From positions 1 through 30,327 of the forward strand of contig JBBKWG010000172.1 in the NCBI GenBank assembly GCA_037968835.1: a stretch of DNA of 30,327 bases, written 5' to 3'. The DNA is from JBBKWG01 sp037968835. Its GTDB lineage: Bacteria; Pseudomonadota; Alphaproteobacteria; Rhodobacterales; Rhodobacteraceae. Shown here piece after piece: positions 15,692 through 24,063 of this stretch. The notes beneath the pieces were generated by a model that made no database searches, was not told where the DNA came from, and worked only from the letters and a program-made list of their open reading frames with translations. The translations under genes were made by a program, and so were the position numbers. The number at the start of each line of letters is the position of its first letter. Position 1 is the first letter of the stretch.

Positions 15692-16821
15692 AGCCTCTCC
15701 GCAAGCCAGCGGAACGACGCCGGTCCCCACTCCGGCTGATGCTCGAAAGCGCAGTGCCCGGCACCCGGATAAACCCGCGCACTGCGGCTTCCGACCGGAC
15801 CGCTTTCCAGCATGAAATGGATATTGCCGATCGGGGCGAGGTGATCCGCATCGCCGTTGATCATCAGCACCGGCATGTCGATCCGCGCCACCAGTCCTTG
15901 CGCAGCCAGCGACCACTTGTCGAAGATCGCGCGCTCTTTTTCAGCCGACCAGGTCGGAAACGACGTCGGACCATCGGACGCACCGAAACGCCAACCGGCG
16001 CGCTGGTTGCGATGCGCAACGAACGCATCGACTTCGGCATCGCTCATCTCGTATCCGAACGGGTGCCCCGCAACCGCGACAACCGCCCTGATTCGCTCGG
16101 GCGCGGCGCCGGCAAGCTGCATGACCGAATACCCGCCACGGCTGATCCCGAACGCTCCGACCCGCTCGGCAACCACTTCCGGCCGCGCCTTCAGGGCGTC
16201 GACGGCGGCAATCCACGCCTTCACGCTCTCGGGCTCCCACGGGAACGGGTTTTCGCCGGTCCCCGGTGCATCCATGACCAGCGATGCCAGCCCCGCCTCA
16301 AGCGCAAGCTCGGCGACCCAGCCCCTGTCCTCCTTGAACACGTCCGATCCGCACATGATCAGCACCGCAGCGTGCGGCCCGCCTGTCTTCGGAGCGCGGA
16401 AATGCGCGCGGATCGCCTTTCCCTCGCAGACAACGTCGATCACCTCCATCGGTGGGTCGAGATGGGCGCATGCCTTGCGATAGGCTCGCGCGCAGTCGGC
16501 GCTGATGTCGGCTTTGACGGGCGTGATCTCGCCGGGAAAGCGCCCGATGGCGTAATAGGTCTTGGCCTGAAGATGCGCCGCGCGCGCCTCCGCGAATTTG
16601 CCTTGTGACTGAAGGTCGTCACCGCGCGCCTCGTGCTTGGCACCGGCCTCGCGCCACACAGGCACCCAGACGTCCTCGGTTGTTCCGGTCAGTCTGCCGA
16701 CAATTTCCTGAAGTTCTTCCGGATCGGCAATCATCGCCAGCCAGCGTCGATAGAATCCACCACGCGCAACAATGAAAGGGTCTTCGCCGGGCGCGTGGGG
16801 CAAGTCGGAAACGGAAGCCAT
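15688..16821 (-). CDS. Alpha/beta hydrolase, FrsA/dihydroxypseudooxynicotine hydrolase-like
   Basis: This 377-residue protein has an N-terminal helical region (about 1-120) followed by an alpha/beta hydrolase domain. The nucleophile elbow is GISRGG with Ser227; the acid is in NGDADHLAP (Asp324 or Asp326) and the base is His356 (GAGHCAFEH). The layout fits the DUF1100/FrsA group, which includes 2,6-dihydroxypseudooxynicotine hydrolase, a C-C bond hydrolase of nicotine breakdown. That resemblance is from domain layout and motifs, not proof of substrate. It is divergent from the Dpp-type operon across a region with two LacI-type sites, and its stop overlaps that of the M24 gene by four bases (CTAA). 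Confidence 0.8.
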   Translation of the reverse strand: MASVSDLPHAPGEDPFIVARGGFYRRWLAMIADPEELQEIVGRLTGTTEDVWVPVWREAGAKHEARGDDLQSQGKFAEARAAHLQAKTYYAIGRFPGEITPVKADISADCARAYRKACAHLDPPMEVIDVVCEGKAIRAHFRAPKTGGPHAAVLIMCGSDVFKEDRGWVAELALEAGLASLVMDAPGTGENPFPWEPESVKAWIAAVDALKARPEVVAERVGAFGISRGGYSVMQLAGAAPERIRAVVAVAGHPFGYEMSDAEVDAFVAHRNQRAGWRFGASDGPTSFPTWSAEKERAIFDKWSLAAQGLVARIDMPVLMINGDADHLAPIGNIHFMLESGPVGSRSARVYPGAGHCAFEHQPEWGPASFRWLAERL

Positions 16822-16832
16822 AATCGCCTCAA

Positions 16833-16846
16833 TGCAATCGATTTCT
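16833..16846. promoter_or_regulatory. LacI-type operator, hydrolase-proximal half of a pair
   Basis: TGCAATC|GATTTCT matches the shared consensus in its left half and less well in its right. Its centre is exactly 55 bp from the site at 16888-16901. It lies between a leftward -10-like TATAGT (complement of 16852-16857) and the hydrolase start at 16821, a position suited to repression. Confidence 0.5.
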
Positions 16847-16851
16847 CATCA

Positions 16852-16857
16852 ACTATA
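16852..16857 (-). promoter_or_regulatory. Candidate -10 element for the leftward hydrolase gene
   Basis: Read leftward, the bases give TATAGT, five of six to the sigma70 -10 consensus, about 30 bases before the start at 16821. No good -35 is visible at normal spacing. It lies between the two LacI-type sites. Confidence 0.35.
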
Positions 16858-16887
16858 GACAGACGATGCTCTCGTCGCTAGCTTTAA

Positions 16888-16901
16888 TACAAACGATTGC
16901 A
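16888..16901. promoter_or_regulatory. LacI-type operator, transporter-proximal half of a pair
   Basis: TACAAAC|GATTGCA is nearly the reverse complement of the site at 12766-12779. It overlaps a possible rightward -35 (TTGCAC at 16897-16902), which has GACAAT (16921-16926) as -10 after 18 bases, so a bound repressor would compete with RNA polymerase for the transporter promoter. Confidence 0.6.
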
Positions 16902-16973
16902 CTGGCTCATACCGAACCGAGACAATCGCGCGGCCGGACACAACTGGCCCAATAACTCAAAGGGAGGAAAGAA

Positions 16974-18629
16974 ATGCCAAATCTTGAAATAAAGCAGAGG
17001 CTTACGGTGCTTCTGGCCGGTGTGGCGCTGACAGTCGCGCTGCCGGTCACAGCGCAGGAGGTTTCAAACCCGGGTGTGCTGGTGCACGCCGCCGACGACG
17101 AGCCATCATCGCTCGACCCCGCTCAAGTCGAACCCGGCGAGGGCGGCGAGACCATCATTCTTCAGGTCTACGAGCGGCTTCTCGATTTCGGTCCCGATGG
17201 TCCCGAACTGATCCCGGCGCTCGCAACCGAAGTGCCGACGCTGGAAAACGGCGGCATCGCCGACGGAGGGCTGACCTACACGTTCAAGCTCCGCGACGGC
17301 GTCACCTTCCACGACGGCACCCCTATGACCTCCGCGGATGTGAAATATTCGTGGGACCGCGCGATGGAGATGGCTTTGCCCGAAGGCAATGCCGGCGCGC
17401 TTACAGACGTTGTCGCCTCGACCGAGGCGGTCGACGACATGACATTCCGCGTCGCGCTCAACACCGCGTCGGCAAGTTTCCTGAACTCCATCGTGCCGTC
17501 CATGGTGGCCTCTATCGTCAGTCAGGATGCCGTCGAAGCCAATGGCGGAATTGCGGCCGGAACTCCGAACCAGTTCATGGCAGGCAATATGGTCGGCACC
17601 GGCCCCTACAAGTTCGTGGCCTGGAACCGCAACGAGAACCTCCAGCTTGAAATCAACGACGATTATTGGGGCGAACCCGCCAAGCTCGATGTCCGCATCG
17701 AAATCGGCTCGGATCCCGATGTTCGTGTCCTTGGCCTTCGTGCCGGAGAGTTCGACACCATCGAGACCGATCCATCCTTCGTGGCCGATCTTGACGGTGC
17801 CGATGGTGTGACCATCTACGAAGGCGGCCTGCTGCTTGAGCCGCTGCACATCGGTTTCAACCTCAACATCCCCGAGGGCTCGCTGCCCGCCGGCGACACG
17901 ATCCCGGTCGATTTCTTCCACGATCCCCGCGTCCGGCAGGCCTTCAACCACGCCTTCGACTACCAGGCGTTCCTGAACGGTCCACTTGCGGGATACGGCG
18001 ATTTCAACAGCCACTACATCCCGATCGGCATCTTCGGCTACGACGAGAATGCGCCGCGCTACACCAAGCAGGACTACGCCAGGGCCGAAGAACTGTTCCG
18101 CGAGGCAGGCTATTGGGACGATGGCTTCACCGTCTCGGTCATCACCGAGGAAGGCAACCTGTTCGCGCTGATGTGTCTGGTGCTCAAGGACTCGATCGAG
18201 AAGCTGAACCCGAACATGCGGATCAACGTCCTTGCCGTCGCCGAATCGGTTTTCGACGACGCGCACGCTTCGGACCCGCTTGAATACGCGATGTGGGCCA
18301 AGAACGCCGATCCTGCGGCCGACCCGAACTTCTACATGCAGGCTTATCAGCATCCTGATGGTGAATGGGGCGTGGTTCACGGTTTCGCCAATGGCTACAG
18401 GGATGCCGACACGGTCGCGCAATTGATCGACGATGCGGCAGTCGAGCTTGATCCCGACAAGCGCGCCGCGCTCTACAGCGAACTTCAGACGTTGCTCTAT
18501 GACGATCCGATGTGGCTTATCGGCGCGCAGGAAGGCGTCGTAATGGCCCATCGCGACTGGCTGAAAGGCTTCGCCATGCAGCCGCTCTGGCCGCGCCCAA
18601 GCCTCAAGTTCGCGCTTTTCGACAAGTAG
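16974..18629 (+). CDS. Peptide/opine-type ABC transporter binding protein (SBP family 5)
   Basis: This 551-residue periplasmic binding protein has a signal peptide ending near VTAQ (about residue 27). EPSSLDPAQVEPG and DGLTYTFKLRDGVTFHDGTPM-like blocks are landmarks of the DppA/OppA/NikA family (SBP_bac_5). The family binds dipeptides, oligopeptides, opines, nickel complexes and other medium-sized organic solutes. Since a hydrolase gene ends the operon, the ligand may be a conjugate or ester rather than a plain peptide. The ribosome binding site GGGAGGAAAG is strong. The gene sits downstream of a LacI-type operator pair and is followed by a long hairpin before the permeases. Confidence 0.9.
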   Translation: MPNLEIKQRLTVLLAGVALTVALPVTAQEVSNPGVLVHAADDEPSSLDPAQVEPGEGGETIILQVYERLLDFGPDGPELIPALATEVPTLENGGIADGGLTYTFKLRDGVTFHDGTPMTSADVKYSWDRAMEMALPEGNAGALTDVVASTEAVDDMTFRVALNTASASFLNSIVPSMVASIVSQDAVEANGGIAAGTPNQFMAGNMVGTGPYKFVAWNRNENLQLEINDDYWGEPAKLDVRIEIGSDPDVRVLGLRAGEFDTIETDPSFVADLDGADGVTIYEGGLLLEPLHIGFNLNIPEGSLPAGDTIPVDFFHDPRVRQAFNHAFDYQAFLNGPLAGYGDFNSHYIPIGIFGYDENAPRYTKQDYARAEELFREAGYWDDGFTVSVITEEGNLFALMCLVLKDSIEKLNPNMRINVLAVAESVFDDAHASDPLEYAMWAKNADPAADPNFYMQAYQHPDGEWGVVHGFANGYRDADTVAQLIDDAAVELDPDKRAALYSELQTLLYDDPMWLIGAQEGVVMAHRDWLKGFAMQPLWPRPSLKFALFDK

Positions 18630-18636
18630 AACCAAC

Positions 18637-18665
18637 GCCCGGCGCGGACCACTTCCGCGTCGGGC
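18637..18665 (+). repeat. Intercistronic hairpin after the family 5 binding-protein gene
   Basis: Bases 18637-18648 pair with 18654-18665 to form a 12-bp GC-rich stem with one G-U pair and a CCACT loop. No T-run follows. It probably stabilises the binding-protein transcript or reduces readthrough into the permease genes. Confidence 0.7.
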
Positions 18666-18673
18666 ACGTCCAT

Positions 18674-18688
18674 ATGTCGGCCCGACAT
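18674..18688. repeat. Short palindrome before permease gene, possible alternative pairing
   Basis: ATGTCGG C CCGACAT is a 7-bp inverted repeat around one base. Its GCCCGAC (18680-18686) can also pair with GTCGGGC (18659-18665), the right arm of the preceding hairpin, so two exclusive structures are possible. It could alternatively be a small protein-binding site. Function is inferred only. Confidence 0.4.
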
Positions 18689-18716
18689 TGATCACCGCCT
18701 TCATCGGAGTGGGAAC

Positions 18717-19730
18717 GTGCAACTTCGCGACTATATCCTGAGACGTTTGATGATCCTGCCCGTCCTGATCCTCGGCGTTTCGATCGTCGTGTTCACGCTG
18801 ACGCGCGTCGGCGGGTCTCCGGTCGGCATCTATCTCAGTCACGAGATGACGCCCGCCGAGGTTGCCCAGATCGAAGCGCGCTACGGTTTGGACAAGCCCT
18901 TGCCGGTGCAATACGTCAACTGGCTGGGCGGTATTTTCAGCGGCGATTTCGGATGGTCCGGCGTTTCCGCCGCGCCGGTCGCCGACGTTTTCCCGCTGAA
19001 GCTGGCGGCGACGATGGAACTCGCCGTTTCCGCTGGCATCGTCGCGGTCTTCCTGGGTGTGACGCTCGGCACCTATGCCGGCGCGCGGCGCAACCGGCTT
19101 CCGGATCACATTACCCGGATCGTCGCGGTATCAGGCGCCAGCCTGCCGCTATTCTGGCTCGGGATTCTTCTTCTGATCGTCTTCTGGGCAAATCTCGGCA
19201 TCGCGCCGATCGGGCGCAGCGATGCCGTAATCTGGGATTCCATCGCTCATCCCACGGGGCTTTACACGATCGACGCCATCATCGCGCTCAGCCCGACCGC
19301 GCTATGGGATGCGATCTGGCATCTGATCCTGCCCGCCGTGACGCTTGGCTACGGCGCGACCGCGATCATCGCGCGAATGATGCGCTCCTCGCTTGTCGAG
19401 GAACTGCAGCAAGACTACGTCGACGCCGCCCGCGCCAAGGGCCTCGCTGAAAAGCTGGTCCTGAAGCGCCATGCCCGCCGGAACGCGCTGGTGCCGACAG
19501 TCACCGTGATCGGACTGACCTTCGGATTTCTGCTGCAAGGCACCATCACTGCGGAGATCATATTCCGCTGGCCCGGCCTTGGTCGATGGATGGCCGACAG
19601 CGTGTTGCGCGGCGATCAGGCAACGCTGATGACATACGTCCTCTTCACCAGCGTCCTCTTTCTGTTCGTGAACCTCATTGTCGACGTGGTCTATGCCCAT
19701 CTCGACCGGCGCGTGACGCTCGGAGACTGA
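18717..19730 (+). CDS. ABC transporter permease, DppB-like
   Basis: This 337-residue membrane protein starts at GTG 18717 with GGAG upstream. An initial helix (LRRLMILPVLILGVSIVVF) and about five more helices follow. The sequence DYVDAARAKGLAEKLVLKRHARRNALVP is the EAA-like loop that contacts the ATPase in DppB/OppB permeases. It pairs with the DppC-like protein downstream, one base away. An extended periplasmic loop near 155-200 (IAPIGRSDAVIWDSIAHP) is typical of the family. Confidence 0.92.
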   Translation: MQLRDYILRRLMILPVLILGVSIVVFTLTRVGGSPVGIYLSHEMTPAEVAQIEARYGLDKPLPVQYVNWLGGIFSGDFGWSGVSAAPVADVFPLKLAATMELAVSAGIVAVFLGVTLGTYAGARRNRLPDHITRIVAVSGASLPLFWLGILLLIVFWANLGIAPIGRSDAVIWDSIAHPTGLYTIDAIIALSPTALWDAIWHLILPAVTLGYGATAIIARMMRSSLVEELQQDYVDAARAKGLAEKLVLKRHARRNALVPTVTVIGLTFGFLLQGTITAEIIFRWPGLGRWMADSVLRGDQATLMTYVLFTSVLFLFVNLIVDVVYAHLDRRVTLGD

Positions 19731-19731
19731 T

Positions 19732-20667
19732 ATGGTTGATTTCCCCCCCTCCGTGCGCCACCGGGGTGCCACGCCAAGACCGCTCGAAAACGCCACCGGC
19801 GTCCGTCTCAGGCGCGCTGGCGATCTTGCTAAACGGCTTCTGTCGAACCCGACGACGGTCTTTGGACTGATCCTGATCGCGGTGATGCTGCTGATCGCGA
19901 TCTTCGCGCCCTGGATCACCGACCCGAACACGCCCGACCCCTATCAGATGCCGCGCGACTGGGGTGCGGTCCGCATGCCACCCGGCACACCCGGCCACAT
20001 CCTGGGAACGACCAATGAAGGCGGCGACGTCTTTTACGGCATCATCTGGGGCAGTCGCACGTCCTTGCAGCTTTCGATCTTCGTCGTCGGCTCGACGGTG
20101 GTGATCGGCACCATCATCGGCTCTCTCGCCGGGATAATGGGTGGTTGGGTCGACGAGGTGCTGATGCGTATCGTCGACGTCTTTCTGTCGATCCCCGAAC
20201 TCATCTTCGCACTTGCCATCGCCGCCGTCCTCGGGCCGTCGTTCACCAACATCATCATCGCGCTCGCGATGGTGATCTGGGTCAAATACGCGCGGATCAT
20301 GCGCGCACAGGTCATTCAGGTGAAGCAGAACGAATATGTCGACGCCGCCCGCGTCATGGGCGATTCAAAGCTCAACATCTATCTTCGCGACATCCTGCCG
20401 AACGCGATCACGCCGGTCACGGTGCAAGCAACCCTCGACATGGGCAACGTCGTCCTGATCGGCGCCACGCTCTCGTTCATCGGTCTGTCCGAGGCCGGCA
20501 TCGCCGAATGGGGCGTGCTGGTCAGCGAGGGACAAGCGGGCATCGCGTCGGGCAGATGGTGGGCCTCGACGTTCCCGGGTCTGATGATCTTCCTCTGGGC
20601 GCTTGCCTTCAACCTTGTGGGCGACGGACTGCGCGACGCGCTCGATCCCCGGACGGAGGGCCGGTGA
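19732..20667 (+). CDS. ABC transporter permease, DppC-like
   Basis: This 311-residue second permease has an N-terminal cytoplasmic stretch (OppC_N-type) and a first helix near 42-64. The region HILGTTNEGGDVFYGIIWGSRTSL is the family's conserved segment (usually LGTDxxGRDxxSRxxxG), here with EGGDVFYG. NEYVDAARVMGDSKLNIYLRDILPNAITP forms the ATPase-contact loop. The start is one base after the DppB-like stop, and the stop overlaps the first ATPase gene by one base. Confidence 0.92.
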   Translation: MVDFPPSVRHRGATPRPLENATGVRLRRAGDLAKRLLSNPTTVFGLILIAVMLLIAIFAPWITDPNTPDPYQMPRDWGAVRMPPGTPGHILGTTNEGGDVFYGIIWGSRTSLQLSIFVVGSTVVIGTIIGSLAGIMGGWVDEVLMRIVDVFLSIPELIFALAIAAVLGPSFTNIIIALAMVIWVKYARIMRAQVIQVKQNEYVDAARVMGDSKLNIYLRDILPNAITPVTVQATLDMGNVVLIGATLSFIGLSEAGIAEWGVLVSEGQAGIASGRWWASTFPGLMIFLWALAFNLVGDGLRDALDPRTEGR

Positions 20668-21836
20668 TGCTTGACGCCCCCCGCAACGCTCCCGTCGCCG
20701 AGGTCAACAACCTCAAGGTCTATTTCCAGGCCAAGCGCGGGCGCGTCCACGCCGTTGACGGTGTCAGCTTCGAGATCCGCAACGGCGAGACCCTGGGTCT
20801 TGTCGGCGAGACCGGCTGCGGCAAGTCCGTCACCGGCCGCGCCTTCCTGCGCCTGCTGCCCGTGCCGCCCGGCATCCTCGCGGGTGGCAACGTCACCTTC
20901 CGGGGTGCGGACGGTGAAAGCCACGACCTCCTGACGCTTTCCGACGCGAAAATCCGGGCGATCCGGGGCGACCGCATCGCGATGATCTTCCAGGATCCCG
21001 GCAAGGCGCTGAACCCGACGATGACGGTCGGCCAGCAGGTCAGCGAAGTCTTTCTTCAGCACCGCAGCAAAGAGCTGCTCGAACGCGCCGGTCTCGCATC
21101 CGCCTCCGGCCCGATTCAGCGCCACGCGCGCCAGTCCGAGCGGATCTTCGACGGTCTTCTGTTGAAGCTGCCGGGCTATCGTCGTCATCGCCAAAAGCTG
21201 CAATCCGCGCTCAACGCGATGGTCTGCGAGGCGCTTGCCGCGACCCAGGTGCCGAACCCCGCCAAGCTGATCGACCGCTATCCCCACGAGCTTTCCGGCG
21301 GAATGCGCCAGCGGGTGATGATCGCGCAGGCGCTCGCCTGCAATCCCGACCTGCTGATCGCCGACGAACCGACGACAGCACTCGATGTCACGGTCGAGGC
21401 GCGCATCCTCGAATTGATCAGCGAATTGCAAACCGCGCGCGGCACGTCCGTCCTTTATATCAGCCACGATCTCAGCCTCGTGCGCCGCATCTGCGATCGC
21501 ACCGCCGTCATGTATGCCGGGCGCATCGTCGAAATCGGACCCTCGGGCGACATCTTCCGCGATCCGCGCCACCCCTACACGCGCGGACTTCTCGCCGCGA
21601 TCCCGACGCAGGCTGCACCGCGCGGCGGACTGGCCGCGATCAAGGGCAGCGTTCCCGAACTGATCGACCCGCCCGAAGCCTGCCGTTTCGCCGGCAGATG
21701 CCCGTTCGCGACCGATGCCTGCCACGCCCACGACCCGGAACTCGCCAGCGTCGTCGGCGAACACAGCGTCGCGTGTTTCATCCACTACCCGCCGCCCTCG
21801 GGCACACGGCCCAGCTTTGACCGGGAGACAGCATGA
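20667..21836 (+). CDS. ABC transporter ATP-binding protein, DppD-like
   Basis: This 389-residue ATPase has Walker A GETGCGKS (47-54), Q-loop FQDP (Gln109), signature LSGGMRQR (209-216), Walker B LLIADEP (229-235) and the C-terminal oligopeptide-transporter domain with RCPFATDAC. The distance from Q-loop to signature is about 100 residues, against roughly 65 in E. coli DppD-type proteins. The extra 35 or so residues lie around 131-186 and are basic and helical-looking. It works as a heterodimer with the next gene product, whose ATG overlaps its stop (ATGA). Confidence 0.9.
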   Translation: MLDAPRNAPVAEVNNLKVYFQAKRGRVHAVDGVSFEIRNGETLGLVGETGCGKSVTGRAFLRLLPVPPGILAGGNVTFRGADGESHDLLTLSDAKIRAIRGDRIAMIFQDPGKALNPTMTVGQQVSEVFLQHRSKELLERAGLASASGPIQRHARQSERIFDGLLLKLPGYRRHRQKLQSALNAMVCEALAATQVPNPAKLIDRYPHELSGGMRQRVMIAQALACNPDLLIADEPTTALDVTVEARILELISELQTARGTSVLYISHDLSLVRRICDRTAVMYAGRIVEIGPSGDIFRDPRHPYTRGLLAAIPTQAAPRGGLAAIKGSVPELIDPPEACRFAGRCPFATDACHAHDPELASVVGEHSVACFIHYPPPSGTRPSFDRETA

Positions 21837-23080
21837 GCCTCGCCGCCGATCCAGCGCCCGCGACACCGCTTCTGCGCGTCCGCGAATTGACCAAGCATTA
21901 TCCGATCCGCGAGGGAATCTTTCAGCGCGTCGCCGGTCATGTCCGCGCGGTGGATGGTGTGTCCTTCGACATCATGCGCGGCGAAACCCTGGGACTGGTG
22001 GGGGAATCGGGCTGCGGCAAGACCACGCTCGGGCGCTGCGTCGCCGGGCTGCAATCGGTTACGGCGGGCAGCGTGGAATTCGGCGACACCGGCAATATCG
22101 ACACCCTTGACCCGGTCCAGTATCGCGCGTTCCGGCGCAATTGTCAGATGGTGTTTCAGGACAGCTTCGCGTCGCTCAATCCGCGACACCTCGTGATCGA
22201 CCTCGTGGGACGCCCCTTGCGCGTCTACAGGGAAGCGTCAGGCGATGCCCTGACCGAACGGGTGGTCGAACTTCTGGAGCAGGTCGGCATGGGCCGCCAG
22301 CACCTCTACCGCTATCCGCACCAGTTTTCCGGCGGCCAGCGACAGCGCATCTCGATCGCGCGCGCGCTTGCGCTCAACCCCGAACTCATCGTTCTGGACG
22401 AACCGACCAGCGCGCTCGATGTGTCGGTGCAGGCGCAGATCCTGAACCTTCTGTCGGATCTTCAGCGCGATCGCAGCCTCGCCTATCTGTTCATCACGCA
22501 TGACCTTTCCGTCGTGCGCCACATGGCCGACCGCCTTGTCGTCATGTATCTCGGGCGGATTTCCGAGCAGGGACCGACCGAGACCGTGTTCGACAACCCG
22601 CAGCACCCCTACACCCGCGCGCTGATGGACGCCAAACCGGATATCGAGGCCGATCCCGACGTCCCCATCCGCGGCCTTGAAGGCACCGTGCCGGACCCCG
22701 CGCGCCCCCCTCGCGGCTGCCGTTTTCACACGCGCTGCCCGGTGGTTACGCCCAATTGCGGCTGGGAGATTGACGACGTTGCCCGCTGGCTCGACGACAC
22801 CGGCGACGTTCTAGCAGGCCTGTCCGGCGTCGAGCGTCGCAGCGATTTCAACGGCCGATTCACGTTTGAAACCGACGCCGAAGCCGCCCGCCTCGAAGAC
22901 GCGCTTCGCAGCGAAGCGACCCCGCCACCCATGCGCGCAGCCCTCGACCGTCTCGAACGGCAGGGCGCGTCGGTCGACATCGTTTTCCGCGAAGTCGGCG
23001 AAGTGCCACTGACCCAGCGCGGTCCCCGTCACGAAGCCGCCTGCGTTCTAGACCCAACCTTAATTCAGGACCGCCCATGA
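21833..23080 (+). CDS. ABC transporter ATP-binding protein, DppF-like, extended C-terminus
   Basis: This 415-residue ATPase has Walker A GESGCGKTT (57-65), Q-loop FQDSFASLNPR, signature FSGGQRQR (165-172) and Walker B LIVLDEP (185-191). It is some 80 residues longer than E. coli DppF. The extra part lies after GCRFHTRCPVVTPNCGW in the oligopeptide-transporter C-terminal domain, before GPRHEAACVL, where the usual closing His/Cys motif appears. The insert is acidic and Ala-rich with predicted helices; its role is unknown. ATGA overlaps join it to the genes on both sides. Confidence 0.9.
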   Translation: MSLAADPAPATPLLRVRELTKHYPIREGIFQRVAGHVRAVDGVSFDIMRGETLGLVGESGCGKTTLGRCVAGLQSVTAGSVEFGDTGNIDTLDPVQYRAFRRNCQMVFQDSFASLNPRHLVIDLVGRPLRVYREASGDALTERVVELLEQVGMGRQHLYRYPHQFSGGQRQRISIARALALNPELIVLDEPTSALDVSVQAQILNLLSDLQRDRSLAYLFITHDLSVVRHMADRLVVMYLGRISEQGPTETVFDNPQHPYTRALMDAKPDIEADPDVPIRGLEGTVPDPARPPRGCRFHTRCPVVTPNCGWEIDDVARWLDDTGDVLAGLSGVERRSDFNGRFTFETDAEAARLEDALRSEATPPPMRAALDRLERQGASVDIVFREVGEVPLTQRGPRHEAACVLDPTLIQDRP

Positions 23081-23979
23081 TCGACCCCGAAAACGTCGTC
23101 CTCACCGAAGAGGTGAACGGAACGACCGCCCATCTGATGTATATCGAAACCTGGGATGGCCTCTACACCGCCATCGGCGTCCGCATGCCCGAGGGCCAAG
23201 GCCCGTTTCCCATCGTTCTTCTGGCCGCCGGCAACGGTGGCGAGGGCATGGGCTGGGTGCGCGACGCCATGCAGAACCGCGCCTGGATCATGGACCGGCT
23301 GGCAGAGGCGGGAATGGCATCGGCCTGGCTGCGCTATCGCACCGAGGTCGAACTTGGCTACAACGACGGTGGCAAACTTGTCCGCGACAAACGGCAAGGG
23401 CGCGAGATGTTTTCGCGCGGACCGCTCGAATACGAGGACGAAATCGCCGTCATCGAACATCTGAAGCGCCTCGATTGGGTCGATGCCGACCGGATCGGCC
23501 TGATCGGCATGAGCCACGGCGGCGAGATGGTTCTGAAAATCACCTCGGAATATAAGGGAGTTGCCGCCGCCGTCGCCAGCGAACCGGCGGCGCACGAATA
23601 CCTTGCCCTGACCCCCGACGACACCGCCTTCGTGGCCGAAACCGGCATGATGAACATCGAAGAGATGCAGATGGCCGAAACCGCCAAGGTCCGCGCCCGC
23701 ATCGACACGAAAGTGGCGAACGAACGGATCGCGGGCATCGACACACCGATCCTCGTCATGGGCCGCGACGACGACCATTTGCAGGGCATCTTTCGCACAT
23801 CTTACGAGATGCTCGAAGAAGCCGGCAAAGACGTCGAATGGGTCAGCTACGACCACGATTTCCACGGCTACGTCTTTCCGGTGCGCGGCACTGACGGCGA
23901 TTACGAAGTGAACGAGGTTCAGCGCAAGGCCATCGCGCACGTCGTCGACTGGCTCGGCGCACGGCTTACCGGAGGGTAG
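23077..23979 (+). CDS. Alpha/beta hydrolase, dienelactone hydrolase/prolyl oligopeptidase-like
   Basis: This 300-residue cytoplasmic protein (no signal peptide) is translationally coupled to the Dpp-type ATPase gene by ATGA. The nucleophile elbow is GMSHGG (Ser146), the acid lies in GRDDDHLQG (near Asp231-233) and the base is His263 (DFHGYV), giving a full catalytic triad. The family includes dienelactone hydrolases, acyl-peptide hydrolases and other esterases. As last gene of the importer operon it probably cleaves the imported compound (ester, lactone or amide) after uptake. It is not closely similar to the hydrolase at 15688-16821, which has a larger N-terminal part. Confidence 0.83.
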   Translation: MIDPENVVLTEEVNGTTAHLMYIETWDGLYTAIGVRMPEGQGPFPIVLLAAGNGGEGMGWVRDAMQNRAWIMDRLAEAGMASAWLRYRTEVELGYNDGGKLVRDKRQGREMFSRGPLEYEDEIAVIEHLKRLDWVDADRIGLIGMSHGGEMVLKITSEYKGVAAAVASEPAAHEYLALTPDDTAFVAETGMMNIEEMQMAETAKVRARIDTKVANERIAGIDTPILVMGRDDDHLQGIFRTSYEMLEEAGKDVEWVSYDHDFHGYVFPVRGTDGDYEVNEVQRKAIAHVVDWLGARLTGG

Positions 23980-24063
23980 GGGACCACGCTACCACCGTCG
24001 ACGTTCACGCCACCGAACCGCCCGACCCTAACCTCGATTTCCGAGCCTGACCGGCACCGACGC

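Noticed and set aside
17106..19109. Leftward 667-codon open frame opposite the Dpp-type genes
   Set aside because: Long antisense frames are common in DNA with this codon bias. It spans the gap between two real genes and shows no domain.
23980..24063. Intrinsic terminator between convergent hydrolase and amidohydrolase genes
   Set aside because: I could not find a stem followed by a T-run in either direction; only short imperfect GC matches are present.
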